A stretch of DNA of 64,000 nt, from the NCBI RefSeq assembly GCF_900188025.1, contig NZ_FZNO01000007.1, positions 62,001-126,000 of the forward strand. Reading direction: 5' to 3'. A program made the position numbers and the translations under genes. This document shows, piece after piece, positions 9,703 through 19,806 of this stretch. This DNA comes from Blastococcus mobilis (GTDB taxonomy: Bacteria > Actinomycetota > Actinomycetes > Mycobacteriales > Geodermatophilaceae). How positions within the stretch are numbered: the first letter of the stretch is position 1; each line of letters begins with the position of its first letter. The notes under the pieces were generated by a model, which was not told the DNA's origin, ran no database searches, and saw only the letters and a program-made list of their open reading frames with translations.

Positions 9703-10230
9703 TCAGGCGCTGCGCTCGACCGGGCGCAACGTACCCGCGCCGGACATGGCGCGGGGGCCGCGGCCCAGGGCCACGGTGCCCGACTGGGCCATCTCCTTGA
9801 TGCCCAGCGGGGTGAGGACGGCGAGCAGCGCCTGCAGCTTGTCCGGAGTGCCGGTCGCCTCCAGGGTCACGGTGTCGGGGTTGACGTCGACGACCCGGGC
9901 GCGGAAGAGCTCCGCGGTCTGGAGCACCTGCGTGCGCTCGGCCATCGGTGCCCGCACCTTGACCAGCAACAGCTCGCGCTGGACGGCGGCAGCGGCATCC
10001 AGCTCGACGATCTTGATGATCTCGACGAGCTTGTTCAGCTGCTTGGTGATCTGCTCGAGCGGCTGGCTCTCCACGTCGACGACGATCGTCATCCGGGAGA
10101 GATCGGGGTTCTCCGTCGCGCCGACGGCGAGGGACTCGATGTTGAACCCGCGGCGGCTGAACAGCGCCGAGACGCGGGCCAGCACCCCGGACTTGTTCTC
10201 GACCAGCACCGACAACGTGTGGCGGCTCAT
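9703..10230 (-). CDS. ilvN: Acetolactate synthase small (regulatory) subunit
   Basis: 175 residues. The N-terminal ACT domain (TLSVLVENKSGVLARVSALF, RRGFNIESLAVG) is followed by the ALS_ss_C domain. It activates the IlvB catalytic subunit and confers valine feedback inhibition. The length is usual for actinobacteria. The start is ATG at 10230 with GAAAGGAAC upstream. It lies 95 nt after ilvB and 60 nt before ilvC, and is part of one transcript regulated by the leader at 12284-12435. A GC-rich hairpin lies in the ilvB-ilvN gap. Confidence 0.96.
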   Translation of the reverse strand: MSRHTLSVLVENKSGVLARVSALFSRRGFNIESLAVGATENPDLSRMTIVVDVESQPLEQITKQLNKLVEIIKIVELDAAAAVQRELLLVKVRAPMAERTQVLQTAELFRARVVDVNPDTVTLEATGTPDKLQALLAVLTPLGIKEMAQSGTVALGRGPRAMSGAGTLRPVERSA

Positions 10231-10271
10231 TGCAGAAGGTTCCTTTCAGAGGACCACTGGCACCGTGACGG

Positions 10272-10323
10272 CCCCCGTTCAGGGGCCCGCCCCGAGCGGA
10301 GCGAGGGGTGGGGGGAACGGGGG
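10272..10323. repeat. Palindromic element (family 2) between ilvB and ilvN
   Basis: Arms cccccgtt (10272-10279) and aacggggg (10316-10323) enclose CCCCGAGCGGAGCGAGGGGTG. On the plus strand it ends in GGGGGTCCTAT, similar to the GGGGTCCTTCT end of related elements elsewhere in the window. It is an intra-operon hairpin just after the ilvB stop. Confidence 0.7.
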
Positions 10324-10325
10324 TC

Positions 10326-12218
10326 CTATACCTGTCCGTCGCCGAAGACCGGGCGCACGTCACGCGCGGCGAGGATGTCGTCGTTGCTGGCCCCGGCGGC
10401 GACCATCGGCCACACCTGGGCGTCGTGCCCGACGACGAAGTCGATGACCACCGGGGCGTCGTTGATCGACATGGCCTTCTCGATCACCGCGTCGACGTCC
10501 TCCTTGGTCTCGCAGCGCAGACCGACGCAACCCAGGGCCTCGGCCAGCGTGACGAAGTCGGGGATCCGGACCGGCTTCGGCGTTCCGTCGGGGTTGCGTG
10601 CGTGCAGCCTCGTGTTGGAGTAGCGGCCCTCGTAGAACAGGGTCTGCCACTGCCGGACCATGCCGAGGTTGCCGTTGTTGATGACGGCGACCTTGATCGG
10701 GATGCCCTCCATGGCGCAGGTCGCGAGCTCCTGGTTGGTCATCTGGAAGCAGCCGTCGCCGTCGATCGCCCAGACGGTGGTGTCCGGGCGGCCGTACTTG
10801 GCGCCCATGGCCGCCGGGACGGCGTAGCCCATGGTGCCCAGGCCACCGCTGTTGAGCCAGGTGCCCGGCTTCTCGTACTTCACGAACTGGGCCGCCCACA
10901 TCTGGTGCTGCCCGACCCCCGCGGCGTAGATGGCCTCGGGACCGGCGAGGGCACCGAGCCGCTCGATGACGTACTGCGGGGACAGGGAGCCGTCCTCCGG
11001 CCAGTCGTAGCCGAGCGGGTACCGCTGCCGCCAGTCGTCGAGCTGTGCCCACCAGGTCGTCAGGTCGGGCCGGCCGGCCGCCTGCTCGCCGCGGAGCGCC
11101 TCGCAGAGCGCGACGATGGTCTCCTTGGCGTCGCCCACGATCGGCACGTCGGCCTTGCGGTTCTTGCCGATCTCCGCCGGGTCGATGTCGGCGTGGACGA
11201 CGAGGGCGTCGGGCGCGAAGCTCGCCAGGTGGCCGGTCACGCGGTCGTCGAACCGGGCACCCAGCGCCACCAGGAGGTCGGCCTTCTGCAGCGCGGTGAC
11301 CGCCGTGACGTTGCCGTGCATGCCGGGCATGCCCAGGTTCTGGGGGTGGCTGTCGGGGAAGGCGCCCCGCGCCATGAGCGTGGTGACGACCGGGGCCCCG
11401 GTGAGGGCGGCCAGCTCGGCCAGCTCCTCGGTCGCGTGCGCCTTGAGCACGCCGCCGCCGACGTAGAGGACCGGCCGGCGGGCACCGGCGATCAGGGCCG
11501 CGGCCTCCCGGACCTGCTTGCCGTGGGGGCGGGTGGTCGGCTTGTAGCCGGGCAGGTCCAGCCGCGGCGGCCAGGAGAAGTCCGTGGTGGCCTGCAGGAC
11601 GTCCTTCGGGATGTCGACCAGCACGGGCCCGGGACGGCCGGTGGACGCCAGGTGGAACGCCTCGGCGATCCGCTGCGGGATCTCGGCGGCGTCGGTGACG
11701 AGGAAGTTGTGCTTGGTCACCGGCATGGTGATGCCCCGGATGTCGGCCTCCTGGAAGGCGTCGGTGCCGATGGCATGGCTGGGCACCTGGCCGGTGATGG
11801 CCACCATCGGCACCGAGTCCATGTGCGCGTCGGCCAGCGGCGTCACCAGGTTGGTCGCCCCCGGGCCGGAGGTGGCCATGCACACGCCGACCTTGCCGGT
11901 GGCCTGCGCGTAACCGGTGGCGGCGTGCCCCGCACCCTGCTCGTGCCGGACCAGGACGTGGCGGACCTTCGAGTCGAAGAGCGGGTCGTAGGCGGGCAGG
12001 ATCGCGCCGCCGGGGATGCCGAAGATGACCTCGACGCCGACCGCCTCGAGGGAGCGGACGAGGCTCTGCGCCCCGGTGATGCCCGTCGCCGGCTCGGTGG
12101 CGGCCTCGGCGACGGACCGCGCGGTCGTCTCGACACCGGTCAGCGAGGCGGCGGCGTCCCGGGTGGCGGCGTCCCGGGACGTCTCACGGGCGGCGTGCTC
12201 GCTCGGGGTGGTGGTCAT
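10326..12218 (-). CDS. ilvB: Acetolactate synthase large (catalytic) subunit
   Basis: 630-residue ThDP-dependent enzyme, first common step of valine, leucine and isoleucine synthesis. It carries a ~55-residue Thr/Ala-rich N-terminal extension before the core ([19 protein letters not shown]). The catalytic Glu lies in [15 protein letters not shown]. The ThDP/Mg motif is [14 protein letters not shown] ... [11 protein letters not shown]. It starts at ATG 12218 behind AGGAGAAC. An upstream frame extension runs into the attenuator and is rejected. It is the first structural gene of ilvB-ilvN-ilvC and is controlled by the leader upstream. Confidence 0.97.
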   Translation of the reverse strand: MTTTPSEHAARETSRDAATRDAAASLTGVETTARSVAEAATEPATGITGAQSLVRSLEAVGVEVIFGIPGGAILPAYDPLFDSKVRHVLVRHEQGAGHAATGYAQATGKVGVCMATSGPGATNLVTPLADAHMDSVPMVAITGQVPSHAIGTDAFQEADIRGITMPVTKHNFLVTDAAEIPQRIAEAFHLASTGRPGPVLVDIPKDVLQATTDFSWPPRLDLPGYKPTTRPHGKQVREAAALIAGARRPVLYVGGGVLKAHATEELAELAALTGAPVVTTLMARGAFPDSHPQNLGMPGMHGNVTAVTALQKADLLVALGARFDDRVTGHLASFAPDALVVHADIDPAEIGKNRKADVPIVGDAKETIVALCEALRGEQAAGRPDLTTWWAQLDDWRQRYPLGYDWPEDGSLSPQYVIERLGALAGPEAIYAAGVGQHQMWAAQFVKYEKPGTWLNSGGLGTMGYAVPAAMGAKYGRPDTTVWAIDGDGCFQMTNQELATCAMEGIPIKVAVINNGNLGMVRQWQTLFYEGRYSNTRLHARNPDGTPKPVRIPDFVTLAEALGCVGLRCETKEDVDAVIEKAMSINDAPVVIDFVVGHDAQVWPMVAAGASNDDILAARDVRPVFGDGQV

Positions 12219-12283
12219 CTCGGCGTTCTCCTGGCCTTGCACGTGACGGGTGGGGCGGGGCGAGCGGTGGGGCTCCGGGCAAC

Positions 12284-12316
12284 AAAAAACCCCTCGTGCC
12301 ACAGGCACGGAGGGGT
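12284..12316 (-). terminator. ilvB attenuator terminator
   Basis: On the minus strand ACCCCTCCGTGCC pairs with GGCACGAGGGGT (one bulge, loop TGT), followed by TTTTTTGTT. It lies between the leader stop codon and ilvB and would stop transcription before ilvB when the leader is fully translated. Confidence 0.88.
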
Positions 12317-12317
12317 C

Positions 12318-12344
12318 AGCGCGTCGGTCGAGGACCGGCGCGCT
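12318..12344 (-). promoter_or_regulatory. ilvB leader pause hairpin
   Basis: Minus-strand AGCGCGCCGGTC and GACCGACGCGCT pair around a CTC loop, with one mismatch. The stem begins in the leader stop codon TAG (12345-12343), the same geometry as in the cimA leader. Confidence 0.75.
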
Positions 12345-12399
12345 AGGCGATTACGAGGCTGCGGTAGCAGCGGTCGAGAAGCAGGCAGGTGCTGGGCAC
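12343..12399 (-). CDS. ilvB leader peptide [18 protein letters not shown]
   Basis: Eighteen codons from GTG (12399) to TAG, rich in regulatory codons: Leu-Leu-Leu early and Leu-Val-Ile just before the end, the three end products of the pathway. A GTG two codons upstream (12405) is an alternative start. Branched-chain leader peptides upstream of ilvB are established in actinobacteria (Corynebacterium ilvBNC attenuation). Confidence 0.85.
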   Translation of the reverse strand: MPSTCLLLDRCYRSLVIA

Positions 12400-12405
12400 C
12401 TGCAC

Positions 12406-12435
12406 ACTGTGCGCCTCGCCGGACGGCGTCGTCAA
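12406..12435 (-). promoter_or_regulatory. Promoter of the ilvB leader
   Basis: Minus-strand TTGACG (12435-12430), 18-nt spacer, CACAGT (12411-12406), then 6 nt to the GTG at 12399. The -35 contains the TGA stop codon of the upstream GGDEF-EAL gene. The start would be leaderless. Confidence 0.55.
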
Positions 12436-15224
12436 CCAAGCTGTCCCACGATGTGGACACCGGGGTCCATTTCTGCGCCCCTGACGTCCAGCACCGTGGG
12501 ATCGAAGGCAGCCAGCAGGGGACCCAGGTCCTCCACCGGAACGGCGTGGCCGAACAGCCAGCCCTGCAGGTAGTGGCAGCCCATCCCCCGCAGTGCCGCC
12601 AGCTGGCCGCCGGTCTCGACTCCCTCCGCGACGACGTCCATACCGAGGGTGCGTCCGAGCTCGACGACGGTGCTGACGAGCGCGGCGGCGCGGCGGTCCC
12701 GCTCGATGTCGGCGATGAACTCGCGGTCCATCTTCAGCACGTCCACCGGCAGCCGGGCCAGATAGGCGAGGGACGAGTAGCCCCGGCCGAAGTCGTCCAG
12801 CGCGATCTTGCAGCCCATCTCCCGCAGCCCGGCCAGATCGCTCTCCAGCCGGTCGCGGGCGTCGAGCATGACCGACTCGGTGACCTCGAGCACCAGCCTC
12901 TCCGGCGGCACCCCTGAGTGCGCGATGGCCTGCGCGACGTCGGGGGCGAGGCAGCCGGCCTGGAGGTGGCGGACCGACACGTTGATCCCCATCTGGAGCT
13001 GCCAGCCGTCGGCCAGCAGTGCGGCGTGATCGGCCATCGCGCGCCGCAGCACCCACCGCTGCAGCGGGACGATCAGCCCGTCGTCCTCGGCCAGGGCGAT
13101 GAACTCGTCGGGCGGCACGGTTCCCAGCACGGGGTGGTCCCACCGCACCAGGGCCTCCAGGCCGACGATCCGGCGGTCCTCGGTGCTCGCCACCGGCTGG
13201 TAGACCACGCGGAACTGCTCCTGCTGGAGCGCGACCGGGAGATCGCGCGCCAGCCGGGCCCGCCGCCCCATGGCGCTGTCGATGGCGTGCCCGGCGGTCC
13301 GGACGCAGTTCTTGCCCGCCGTCTTGGCGGCGCGCAGTGCGAGGTCCGCGCGGCGGACCGTCGTCGGGACGTCGTCGGCCGGGTCGAGCTCGGTCACGCC
13401 GATGCTCCCCGAGATGTCGAAGACGACGCCGGTCGCGACCACGCCGGGGGCGGTTCCCTCGACGTCGGCGGCCGGCCGAACGGTGCGCAGGTCGGCGACG
13501 ATCCGCTCAGCCAGCGCCCTCGCCTCCTCCAGGCTGTCGCCCACGAGGACGGCGAACTCGTCACCACCCAGCCGGCCGACCAGGTCGCCGTCGCGGACGG
13601 TGGCACGGAGCCGGTCGGCCACCTGGATCAGCAGGTGGTCCCCCGCCTCGTGCCCGGCGATGTCGTTGACCGGCTTGAAGCCGTCGAGGTCCAGCAGCAG
13701 CAGGCTGGCCCGTTGCCCGCTCGCCGCCCGCGTGCGGGCGGTGGCGAGGGCCGCCATCAGGCGGGCCCGGTTGGGCAGCCCGGTGAGGTAGTCGGTGTAC
13801 GCGAGCCGCTCGAGCTCGAGCTCCGTCCTCTGCCGCCCTGCGACGTCGCGCAGGTGGAGCACCAGGCCGTCGCCGGCAGCATCGGGGCCCCCGTACCGCA
13901 GACCGGGTGCGGAGCCGGCAGCACCCGGAAGGCCCGCGGACGACGCGGTCCGGACGGTCTCGAACTGCCGCCAGGTGCCGTCCCGCCCGCGGAGCCGGAA
14001 CACCGGACCTCGACCGTCGATGTCGTCCACGGCCGCGTCGAGGGCCCGGTGCAGCTCGTAGCGGTCGTCCTCGTGGACGAGGTCCCGCAGCGACCGGCCC
14101 TCGAGGTCGCGGACCGACCAGGACGGCGTCGCGGGGCCGGCCGCGGCGGCCCAGGTCACCTGCCCGTGGCCGTCCAGGACCACGGTGAGGTCGGCGGACC
14201 GGTGCACGAGGGTGCGGAAGTAGGCCTCGGTGCGCAGCACCTGCCGGGTGAGCCGGGCACCGTCGGCCGCCCAGACGAGGGTGCGGATCAGCGTCAGCGC
14301 CATCAGCACCACGACGGTGACCGCCTCGCCGGGGGCGATCGGCCGGCCGGCGGCCAGACCACCGAGCAGCAGCAGGAGGACGCCCGACCCCAGGCAGTAA
14401 CTGACCACGACGCCGGCCAGTGGCACCGCGACGGCCGCCTCCTCGGCCCGGGCCTTCGGGCCGGGGTCCGCGGCGAGCGCGAGCGTGGCCGCGCCCAGGA
14501 TGGCCAGGTAGGCGGTGCTCGCGACGGCGTCCAGCGCGGGCGCCGGGCGGGTGACGGCGAGGGCGCCGCAGGCCAGCGTCAGCGCGAGCGAGGCGAAGCA
14601 GAGCAGCATCCAGCCCGCCGCCGTCCGCCGTGGCGGTGAGACCCCGGCGAACGCGACCAGACCGGCCGCGACCAGCACGGCGCACACCGCCGGGTAGCCG
14701 ATCGTCAGGAGGGGGTGGGCCACGCTCCCGTCCGGGCGGGTCGTCAGCGGGACGAAGAGCTGCAGGAGAACACCCAGCGCGGTCAGCGCGACCGCGGCGT
14801 CGAGGACCACCTGGACGCGGACGCGTGCGCCCGTGGACCGGGCGAGCCGGATGCACAGGAAGACCGCGATCGGAGCCGTCGCCGCCAGCGAGAGGTCCGA
14901 CGGACCCACCTCCGGGGGGTTCACCCCCACGCCGGTCACCGCGCGGACGAGGTGGCCCAGCGCCAGGAGGCCGGCGATGGCGGCGAACGCCCGCCAGGTG
15001 AGGGCGGACAACTGAGCGGTCCGCCGGCTGTGCCGCAGCACCAGCGCTCCCACCAGGACCGTGACGCCCGACAGAACGGCCGGGGCCGTGCGCGCGTTCC
15101 ACTCCGGGCGGACGAGGAGCTGGGCGTCCAGCACGACGGCGACCGCGGTCAACGCCCCGAGGACCGGCGTGCGCGGCCACACCGGCTGCGAAGCCACGCC
15201 CCCCGGCGCGACGGCAAGGCTCAC
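12432..15224 (-). CDS. Membrane PAS-GGDEF-EAL protein, motifs intact
   Basis: 930-residue cyclic-di-GMP enzyme. The N-terminal ~300 residues hold about eight hydrophobic segments. A PAS-like sensor (~333-445, TEAYFRTLVHRSADL) precedes GGDEF at ~551-555 (GRLGGDEFAVLV) and an EAL domain whose motif (LEALVRW) is near residue 691. EAL catalytic residues are all present: INVSVRHL (Asn), VLEVTES (Glu), LDDFGRG (two Asp), LKMDREF (Lys), VVAEGVET (Glu), YLQGW (Gln). It should be a phosphodiesterase, and the GGDEF domain could be a cyclase or a GTP-binding regulator. Its GTG start overlaps the TGA of the paralogue upstream (GTGA). The stop lies in the ilvB promoter. Confidence 0.92.
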   Translation of the reverse strand: MSLAVAPGGVASQPVWPRTPVLGALTAVAVVLDAQLLVRPEWNARTAPAVLSGVTVLVGALVLRHSRRTAQLSALTWRAFAAIAGLLALGHLVRAVTGVGVNPPEVGPSDLSLAATAPIAVFLCIRLARSTGARVRVQVVLDAAVALTALGVLLQLFVPLTTRPDGSVAHPLLTIGYPAVCAVLVAAGLVAFAGVSPPRRTAAGWMLLCFASLALTLACGALAVTRPAPALDAVASTAYLAILGAATLALAADPGPKARAEEAAVAVPLAGVVVSYCLGSGVLLLLLGGLAAGRPIAPGEAVTVVVLMALTLIRTLVWAADGARLTRQVLRTEAYFRTLVHRSADLTVVLDGHGQVTWAAAAGPATPSWSVRDLEGRSLRDLVHEDDRYELHRALDAAVDDIDGRGPVFRLRGRDGTWRQFETVRTASSAGLPGAAGSAPGLRYGGPDAAGDGLVLHLRDVAGRQRTELELERLAYTDYLTGLPNRARLMAALATARTRAASGQRASLLLLDLDGFKPVNDIAGHEAGDHLLIQVADRLRATVRDGDLVGRLGGDEFAVLVGDSLEEARALAERIVADLRTVRPAADVEGTAPGVVATGVVFDISGSIGVTELDPADDVPTTVRRADLALRAAKTAGKNCVRTAGHAIDSAMGRRARLARDLPVALQQEQFRVVYQPVASTEDRRIVGLEALVRWDHPVLGTVPPDEFIALAEDDGLIVPLQRWVLRRAMADHAALLADGWQLQMGINVSVRHLQAGCLAPDVAQAIAHSGVPPERLVLEVTESVMLDARDRLESDLAGLREMGCKIALDDFGRGYSSLAYLARLPVDVLKMDREFIADIERDRRAAALVSTVVELGRTLGMDVVAEGVETGGQLAALRGMGCHYLQGWLFGHAVPVEDLGPLLAAFDPTVLDVRGAEMDPGVHIVGQLG

Positions 15225-17872
15225 CGGGAGCCTGCCAGGCCGGGCAGGAGCACGCCGTCACCGTCGGCGACCATCGCGGCGATGCCCGCCAGCGGCATGG
15301 GCCGGGCGATCACGAACCCCTGGGCGAAGTCGCAGCCGAACCCCCTGAGAGCAGCGAGCTGGGCCGTGGTCTCCACCCCCTCGGCGACGACGTCAAGGCC
15401 CAGCGCCCGGCCGATGCCGATGACGGACTCGCACAGCGCCCGACTCTGCGGATCGCGGTCGATGCGGGTGATGAGCGATCTGTCGAGCTTCACCACGTCG
15501 ATGGGCAGCCGGGTCAGGTGGGCCAGCGCCGAGGAGCCGCCGCCGAAGCCGTCGAGCGCGACGTGCACACCCATGAGACGCAGGCTGGAGACGTCGAGGC
15601 CGAGCCGCTCGTCGTCCGACATGACGGCAGGCGCGCTGATCTGCAGCACCAGCCGCTCCGGGGACAGACCGGTGGCGCGCAGCGCGGACTCGACGTCGGA
15701 GACCAGCGTGCCGCCGGAGAGGTGGCCGACGGGGACCTTCATGGCGATGCGCAACGGCGCAGCGGTCGAGGGCAGGTCGATGGCGGCGGCAGCGGCCTGC
15801 TCCAGGCCCCAGCGGACCAGATCACCGATCAGGCCGGTGCGCTCGGCGAGCGGCATGAAGTCGCCGGGCGGGATCTCGCCGAGCGTCTCGTGCCGCCATC
15901 GCAGCTCGGCCTCGATGCAGGTGATCCGCTGCTGCTCCAGCGACACTATCGGCTGGAACAGCAGGAAGAGCTCCTCGCGGGTCCGAGCGCACCGCAGGTC
16001 GGAGCGGAGCAGGTCGCGCCGCGCGGCGGCCTCGCCGAGCGCGTCCTGGTAGCGGCGGGCCGTGCCCGGCCCCGCCTCATCGGCGGCCCGCACGGCGAGG
16101 TCGGCCCGGTCGAGGAGCGCATCGACGCCGAGCCCGTGCTCGACGGGGACCACGCCGACGACCGCGGTGAGCTCGATCATCCCGCCGGGGGTGGGGATCG
16201 GCTGCTCCACCACCGACAGGCAGCGGTCGGCCAGCCGATCGGCGTCGGCGTCGGCGCCGTGGGCCAGCACCGCGAAGGCTCCGCCCCCCATCCGGGCGAC
16301 GGTGTCCTCGCCGCGGACCGTGGCGCGCAGCCGGCGGCCGACCTCGGTCATCGCCGTGGTCACGGTCTCGCGGCCGGCGTCCTCCCGGGCCGCCGCCAAC
16401 CCGACCAGCTGGATCATCAGCAGCGTCGTGGGCGCGTGCCCGGGGTCGGTCGCGGCTCGCTGGAGGGCCTCGCGGACGCCGGCGCGGTTCGGGAGACCGG
16501 TCATCGGGTCGGTGTGGGCGATGGCCTGCAGGGCCTGCTCGCGCGCCTGGCGCTCGGTCATGTCCCGGCAGTGCAGGACGACGGCGCCGACGTCCGGGTC
16601 CCCGCGCAGGTCGGTGACGCCCGCCTCCAGGCAGCGCCACTCCCCCGCCGCGTCGGGCAGCCGCAGGGTCAGCAGGCCGCTGACCGCAGGAGCCTCGGCC
16701 GGCACGGCACCGGCGACGGGGAGCACCGCGGCCAGCGCCGGCACGTCGTCGTGGTGGACGGACTCCAGGAGCGGCCGGCCGAGGAGTGCCGGTGCTGCCT
16801 CACCGAGGGCGCGGCCGAGGGCCGGGGACGCCCACGTGACGCGCAGGTCGTCGTCGAGGACCACGACGGCGTCGCTCGCGGACCGGACCACCGAGCGGAA
16901 GTAGGCCTCGCTGCGCCGCAGGCGGGCCTCCAGGCGCTGTTCCTCGCACGCCGTGAGCCAGCGGTGCACAGCGGCGAGGACCGCGCAGACCACCAGACCG
17001 GCGATCGTGCCCGGAGCGAGGCGCCCTCCCGCCATCACGACGGCGCCGCACGTGGCCAGCGCCATCAGCAGGGCGAGATGTGGCAGCAGGGAGCCCGCGT
17101 GGCCGCCGGGCCGCGGCTCGTGGGCCCCGTCGCGGGGGGCCACGGGAGTTCCCTGGGAATCGGCCAGCACCGCGAGCGCCAGGGCGAACAGCCCGGCCAC
17201 GACGAGGAAGCGCGACACCCCCACCGGGACGGCCACGCCCGGGAGCAGGGCGGGGGTGCCGAGCCACGGGCCGAGGGTCAGGAGGACGGCCCCGACGAGG
17301 AGCAGGACCGCCATGGACCGGCGGCCGGCCTCGACGACGCCCAGCAGCGTCAGTGCGACGGCCATCGTGGCGGAGGTGGCGAGGACAGCCGTCCCCGGGA
17401 CCAGGAGCTCGGTCAGGCCGGACGCCGGCCAGCGGCCGTCCGGCCCCACGGCGAGCAGCCCGACCACGACCAGGCAGGCCACGAGGAACAGCCCCACCTC
17501 GACCGCCACCCGGGGTCCTGAGCGCAGCCGGCGGCGGTCCACCAGGCCCAGGACGGCGATGACGGCGATGACGTACCCCGGCACGGCGGGCACCCAGCGG
17601 AGCACCGTCGCGTGGACCGGGTCGGCCGGACCGACGACGGTGGCGAGCAAGGCACCGGCGGCGGGCAGGAGCGACGCCGCGGACAGCAGCCGCCACGTGC
17701 GCGGTCGCGCCGTACGGGCAGCGGACGACCACAGCACCCCGCCGGCCACGAGCCCGGCGCCGATCAGGGCATATTCGCCCGCGAGGCGCAGCTCAGGATG
17801 CGCGGCGGCCAGTGCGCACCCGAGCGCGACCGGCAGCGCGGCGGCGAGCAACCACCATCGACGGGAGTCCAC
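15221..17872 (-). CDS. Membrane PAS-GGDEF-EAL paralogue with degenerate motifs
   Basis: 883 residues with the same layout as the next gene: about eight hydrophobic segments (1-300), a PAS-like domain (~324, EAYFRSVVRSASD), then GGDEF and EAL domains. The GGDEF motif is GGGAF (~530). The EAL motif is EAE (~653). The Asn of the metal site is Lys (IAMKVPVGHL), the next Glu is Gln (VLQISAP), and DDFG is DGFG (~773). The Lys (VVKLDRS), Glu (VVAEGVET) and Gln (FAQGF) remain. It is probably inactive and may bind nucleotide or partner the intact downstream paralogue, whose GTG overlaps its TGA. The start is GTG at 17872 with AGGA nearby. Confidence 0.9.
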   Translation of the reverse strand: MDSRRWWLLAAALPVALGCALAAAHPELRLAGEYALIGAGLVAGGVLWSSAARTARPRTWRLLSAASLLPAAGALLATVVGPADPVHATVLRWVPAVPGYVIAVIAVLGLVDRRRLRSGPRVAVEVGLFLVACLVVVGLLAVGPDGRWPASGLTELLVPGTAVLATSATMAVALTLLGVVEAGRRSMAVLLLVGAVLLTLGPWLGTPALLPGVAVPVGVSRFLVVAGLFALALAVLADSQGTPVAPRDGAHEPRPGGHAGSLLPHLALLMALATCGAVVMAGGRLAPGTIAGLVVCAVLAAVHRWLTACEEQRLEARLRRSEAYFRSVVRSASDAVVVLDDDLRVTWASPALGRALGEAAPALLGRPLLESVHHDDVPALAAVLPVAGAVPAEAPAVSGLLTLRLPDAAGEWRCLEAGVTDLRGDPDVGAVVLHCRDMTERQAREQALQAIAHTDPMTGLPNRAGVREALQRAATDPGHAPTTLLMIQLVGLAAAREDAGRETVTTAMTEVGRRLRATVRGEDTVARMGGGAFAVLAHGADADADRLADRCLSVVEQPIPTPGGMIELTAVVGVVPVEHGLGVDALLDRADLAVRAADEAGPGTARRYQDALGEAAARRDLLRSDLRCARTREELFLLFQPIVSLEQQRITCIEAELRWRHETLGEIPPGDFMPLAERTGLIGDLVRWGLEQAAAAAIDLPSTAAPLRIAMKVPVGHLSGGTLVSDVESALRATGLSPERLVLQISAPAVMSDDERLGLDVSSLRLMGVHVALDGFGGGSSALAHLTRLPIDVVKLDRSLITRIDRDPQSRALCESVIGIGRALGLDVVAEGVETTAQLAALRGFGCDFAQGFVIARPMPLAGIAAMVADGDGVLLPGLAGSR

Positions 17873-17955
17873 ACCGTCCTGTCGGCACCCGCACCGAGCC
17901 GATCGAGCCGCCCCGCGCCCGCCTCACCCGTCCGGGGGGTGCTCCCCGCGGCTGC

Positions 17956-19665
17956 TCAGCCGCAGATCGCGCCGTGGGCGGCCGAGCCGACGAGCTTGGC
18001 GTACTTGCCGAGCACGCCGGTCGTGTAGCGCGGCGGGAGCGGGGTCCAGCCCTCCCGGCGGCGGGCCAGCTCGTCGTCGTCGACCAGCAGGTCGAGCGTG
18101 CGCGCGGCCAGGTCCAGCCGGATCGCGTCGCCGTCGCGGACGAAGGCGATCGGCCCGCCGTCGGTGGCCTCCGGGGCGACGTGGCCGATGCACAACCCCG
18201 TGGTGCCGCCGGAGAAGCGGCCGTCGGTGAGCAGCAGCACGTCCTTGCCCAGGCCGGCGCCCTTGATCGCGCCGGTGACGGCGAGCATCTCCCGCATCCC
18301 CGGCCCGCCCTTCGGGCCCTCGTACCGGATGACGACGACGTCGCCGGGCTTCAGCGTGCCCTCGGTGACGGCGTCCATCGCGCCCTGCTCGCCGTCGAAG
18401 ACCCGTGCGGTGCCCTCGAAGACGTCGGTGTCGAAGCCGGCCGACTTCACGACCGCCCCGTCCGGGGACAGCGAACCGCGCAGGATGGTGAGCCCGCCCG
18501 TCTTGTGGATCGGCTCGCTCATCGCGTGGATGATCGCGCCGTCCGGGTCCGGCGGGGCGATCTCGGCCAGGTTCTCGGCCATCGTCCTGCCGGTGACGGT
18601 CAGCACGTCCCCGTGCAGCAGGCCGGCGTCCAGCAGCGCGCGCAGCACCACCGGGACACCGCCGATCCGGTCGACGTCGGTCATCACGTAACGACCGAAG
18701 GGCTTGACGTCGGCCAGGTGCGGGGTCCGGTCGCCGATCCGGTTGAAGTCCTCCAGCGAGAGCTCGACCTGGGCCTCGTGCGCGATCGCCATCAGGTGGA
18801 GGACGGCGTTGGTGGAGCCGCCCAGCGCCATGACGACGGTGATCGCGTTCTCGAACGCCTCGCGGGTCATGATCTGGCGGGCGGTGATCCCCTTGCGGAG
18901 CAGGTTGACGACGGCCTCGCCGGAAGCGACCGCGAAGGCGTCGCGGCGGCTGTCGGGCGCGGGCGGGGCGGCGCTGCCGGGCAGCGCCATGCCGAGCGCC
19001 TCGGCGACGCTGGCCATGGTGTTGGCGGTGTACATGCCGCCGCAGGAACCCATGCCGGGACAGGCGGCCTTCTCGATGGCGGTGAGCTCGTCGCGGCTGA
19101 TCAGCCCCCGCGCGCAGGCTCCGACGGCCTCGAAGACGTCGATGATCGTGAGGTCGCGGTCGCCGAGCTTCCCGGGGAGCGTCGAGCCCGAGTAGAGGAA
19201 GACGCTGGCGAGGTCGAGGCGGGCGGCGGCCATCAGCATCCCGGGCAGCGACTTGTCGCAGCCGGCCAGCAGGACCGAGCCGTCGAGCCGCTCCGCGAAC
19301 ATGACCGTCTCCACCGAGTCGGCGATGACCTCGCGGGACACCAGCGAGGCACGCATGCCCTCGTGCCCCATGGAGATGCCGTCGGAGACCGAGATCGTGC
19401 CGAACTCGAGCGGGAATCCGCCGGCGGCGTGGACGCCCTCCTTGGCCCGCTTGGCCAGCCGGTCCAGGGAGAGGTTGCAGGGGGTGATCTCGTTCCAGGA
19501 CGACGCGACGCCGATCTGCGGCTTGCTGAAGTCCTCGTCCTGCATGCCCACCGCGCGGAGCATGGCGCGGGCGGGAGCCCTGGAGTCCCCGTCGGTCACC
19601 TCGAAGCTGCGCGGCTTCAGGTCGGCGGTCTCACTGCCTGCGGGACGGTCCTCGACGGTGGTCAC
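17956..19665 (-). CDS. ilvD: Dihydroxy-acid dehydratase
   Basis: 569-residue iron-sulfur enzyme dehydrating dihydroxy-isovalerate and dihydroxy-methylvalerate, the third common step of branched-chain amino acid synthesis. The Cys motifs of the cluster are [17 protein letters not shown] and [33 protein letters not shown] near the C-terminus is the family signature. The GTG at 19665 follows GAGGAGAACCA and is preferred over a longer frame from 19743. In M. tuberculosis ilvD lies elsewhere, so its presence here is a local gathering of the pathway. 83 bp separate it from the GGDEF-EAL pair. Confidence 0.96.
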   Translation of the reverse strand: MTTVEDRPAGSETADLKPRSFEVTDGDSRAPARAMLRAVGMQDEDFSKPQIGVASSWNEITPCNLSLDRLAKRAKEGVHAAGGFPLEFGTISVSDGISMGHEGMRASLVSREVIADSVETVMFAERLDGSVLLAGCDKSLPGMLMAAARLDLASVFLYSGSTLPGKLGDRDLTIIDVFEAVGACARGLISRDELTAIEKAACPGMGSCGGMYTANTMASVAEALGMALPGSAAPPAPDSRRDAFAVASGEAVVNLLRKGITARQIMTREAFENAITVVMALGGSTNAVLHLMAIAHEAQVELSLEDFNRIGDRTPHLADVKPFGRYVMTDVDRIGGVPVVLRALLDAGLLHGDVLTVTGRTMAENLAEIAPPDPDGAIIHAMSEPIHKTGGLTILRGSLSPDGAVVKSAGFDTDVFEGTARVFDGEQGAMDAVTEGTLKPGDVVVIRYEGPKGGPGMREMLAVTGAIKGAGLGKDVLLLTDGRFSGGTTGLCIGHVAPEATDGGPIAFVRDGDAIRLDLAARTLDLLVDDDELARRREGWTPLPPRYTTGVLGKYAKLVGSAAHGAICG

Positions 19666-19806
19666 TGGTTCTCCTCGCTGACGCTCGTCCCCCGTGCGCC
19701 CATGGTTGCCGTGTCGTCTCCGTGAGCCGGCACGTTCGCTCACGAGCGGCGATGGTAGGCCGTTCGGTCCACGACGTGTCCGGCGCGGGTGGGAACATCA
19801 CCATCC

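Noticed and set aside
10308-12917. Long plus-strand open frame of 869 codons antisense to ilvB
   Set aside because: Shadow of a high-GC gene; repetitive Arg/Gly/Val/His composition, no domain, and ilvB on the other strand is certain. The same applies to the other long antisense frames (for example 15518-17521, 17812-19725, 43113-45218, 51401-53287, 54729-58031).
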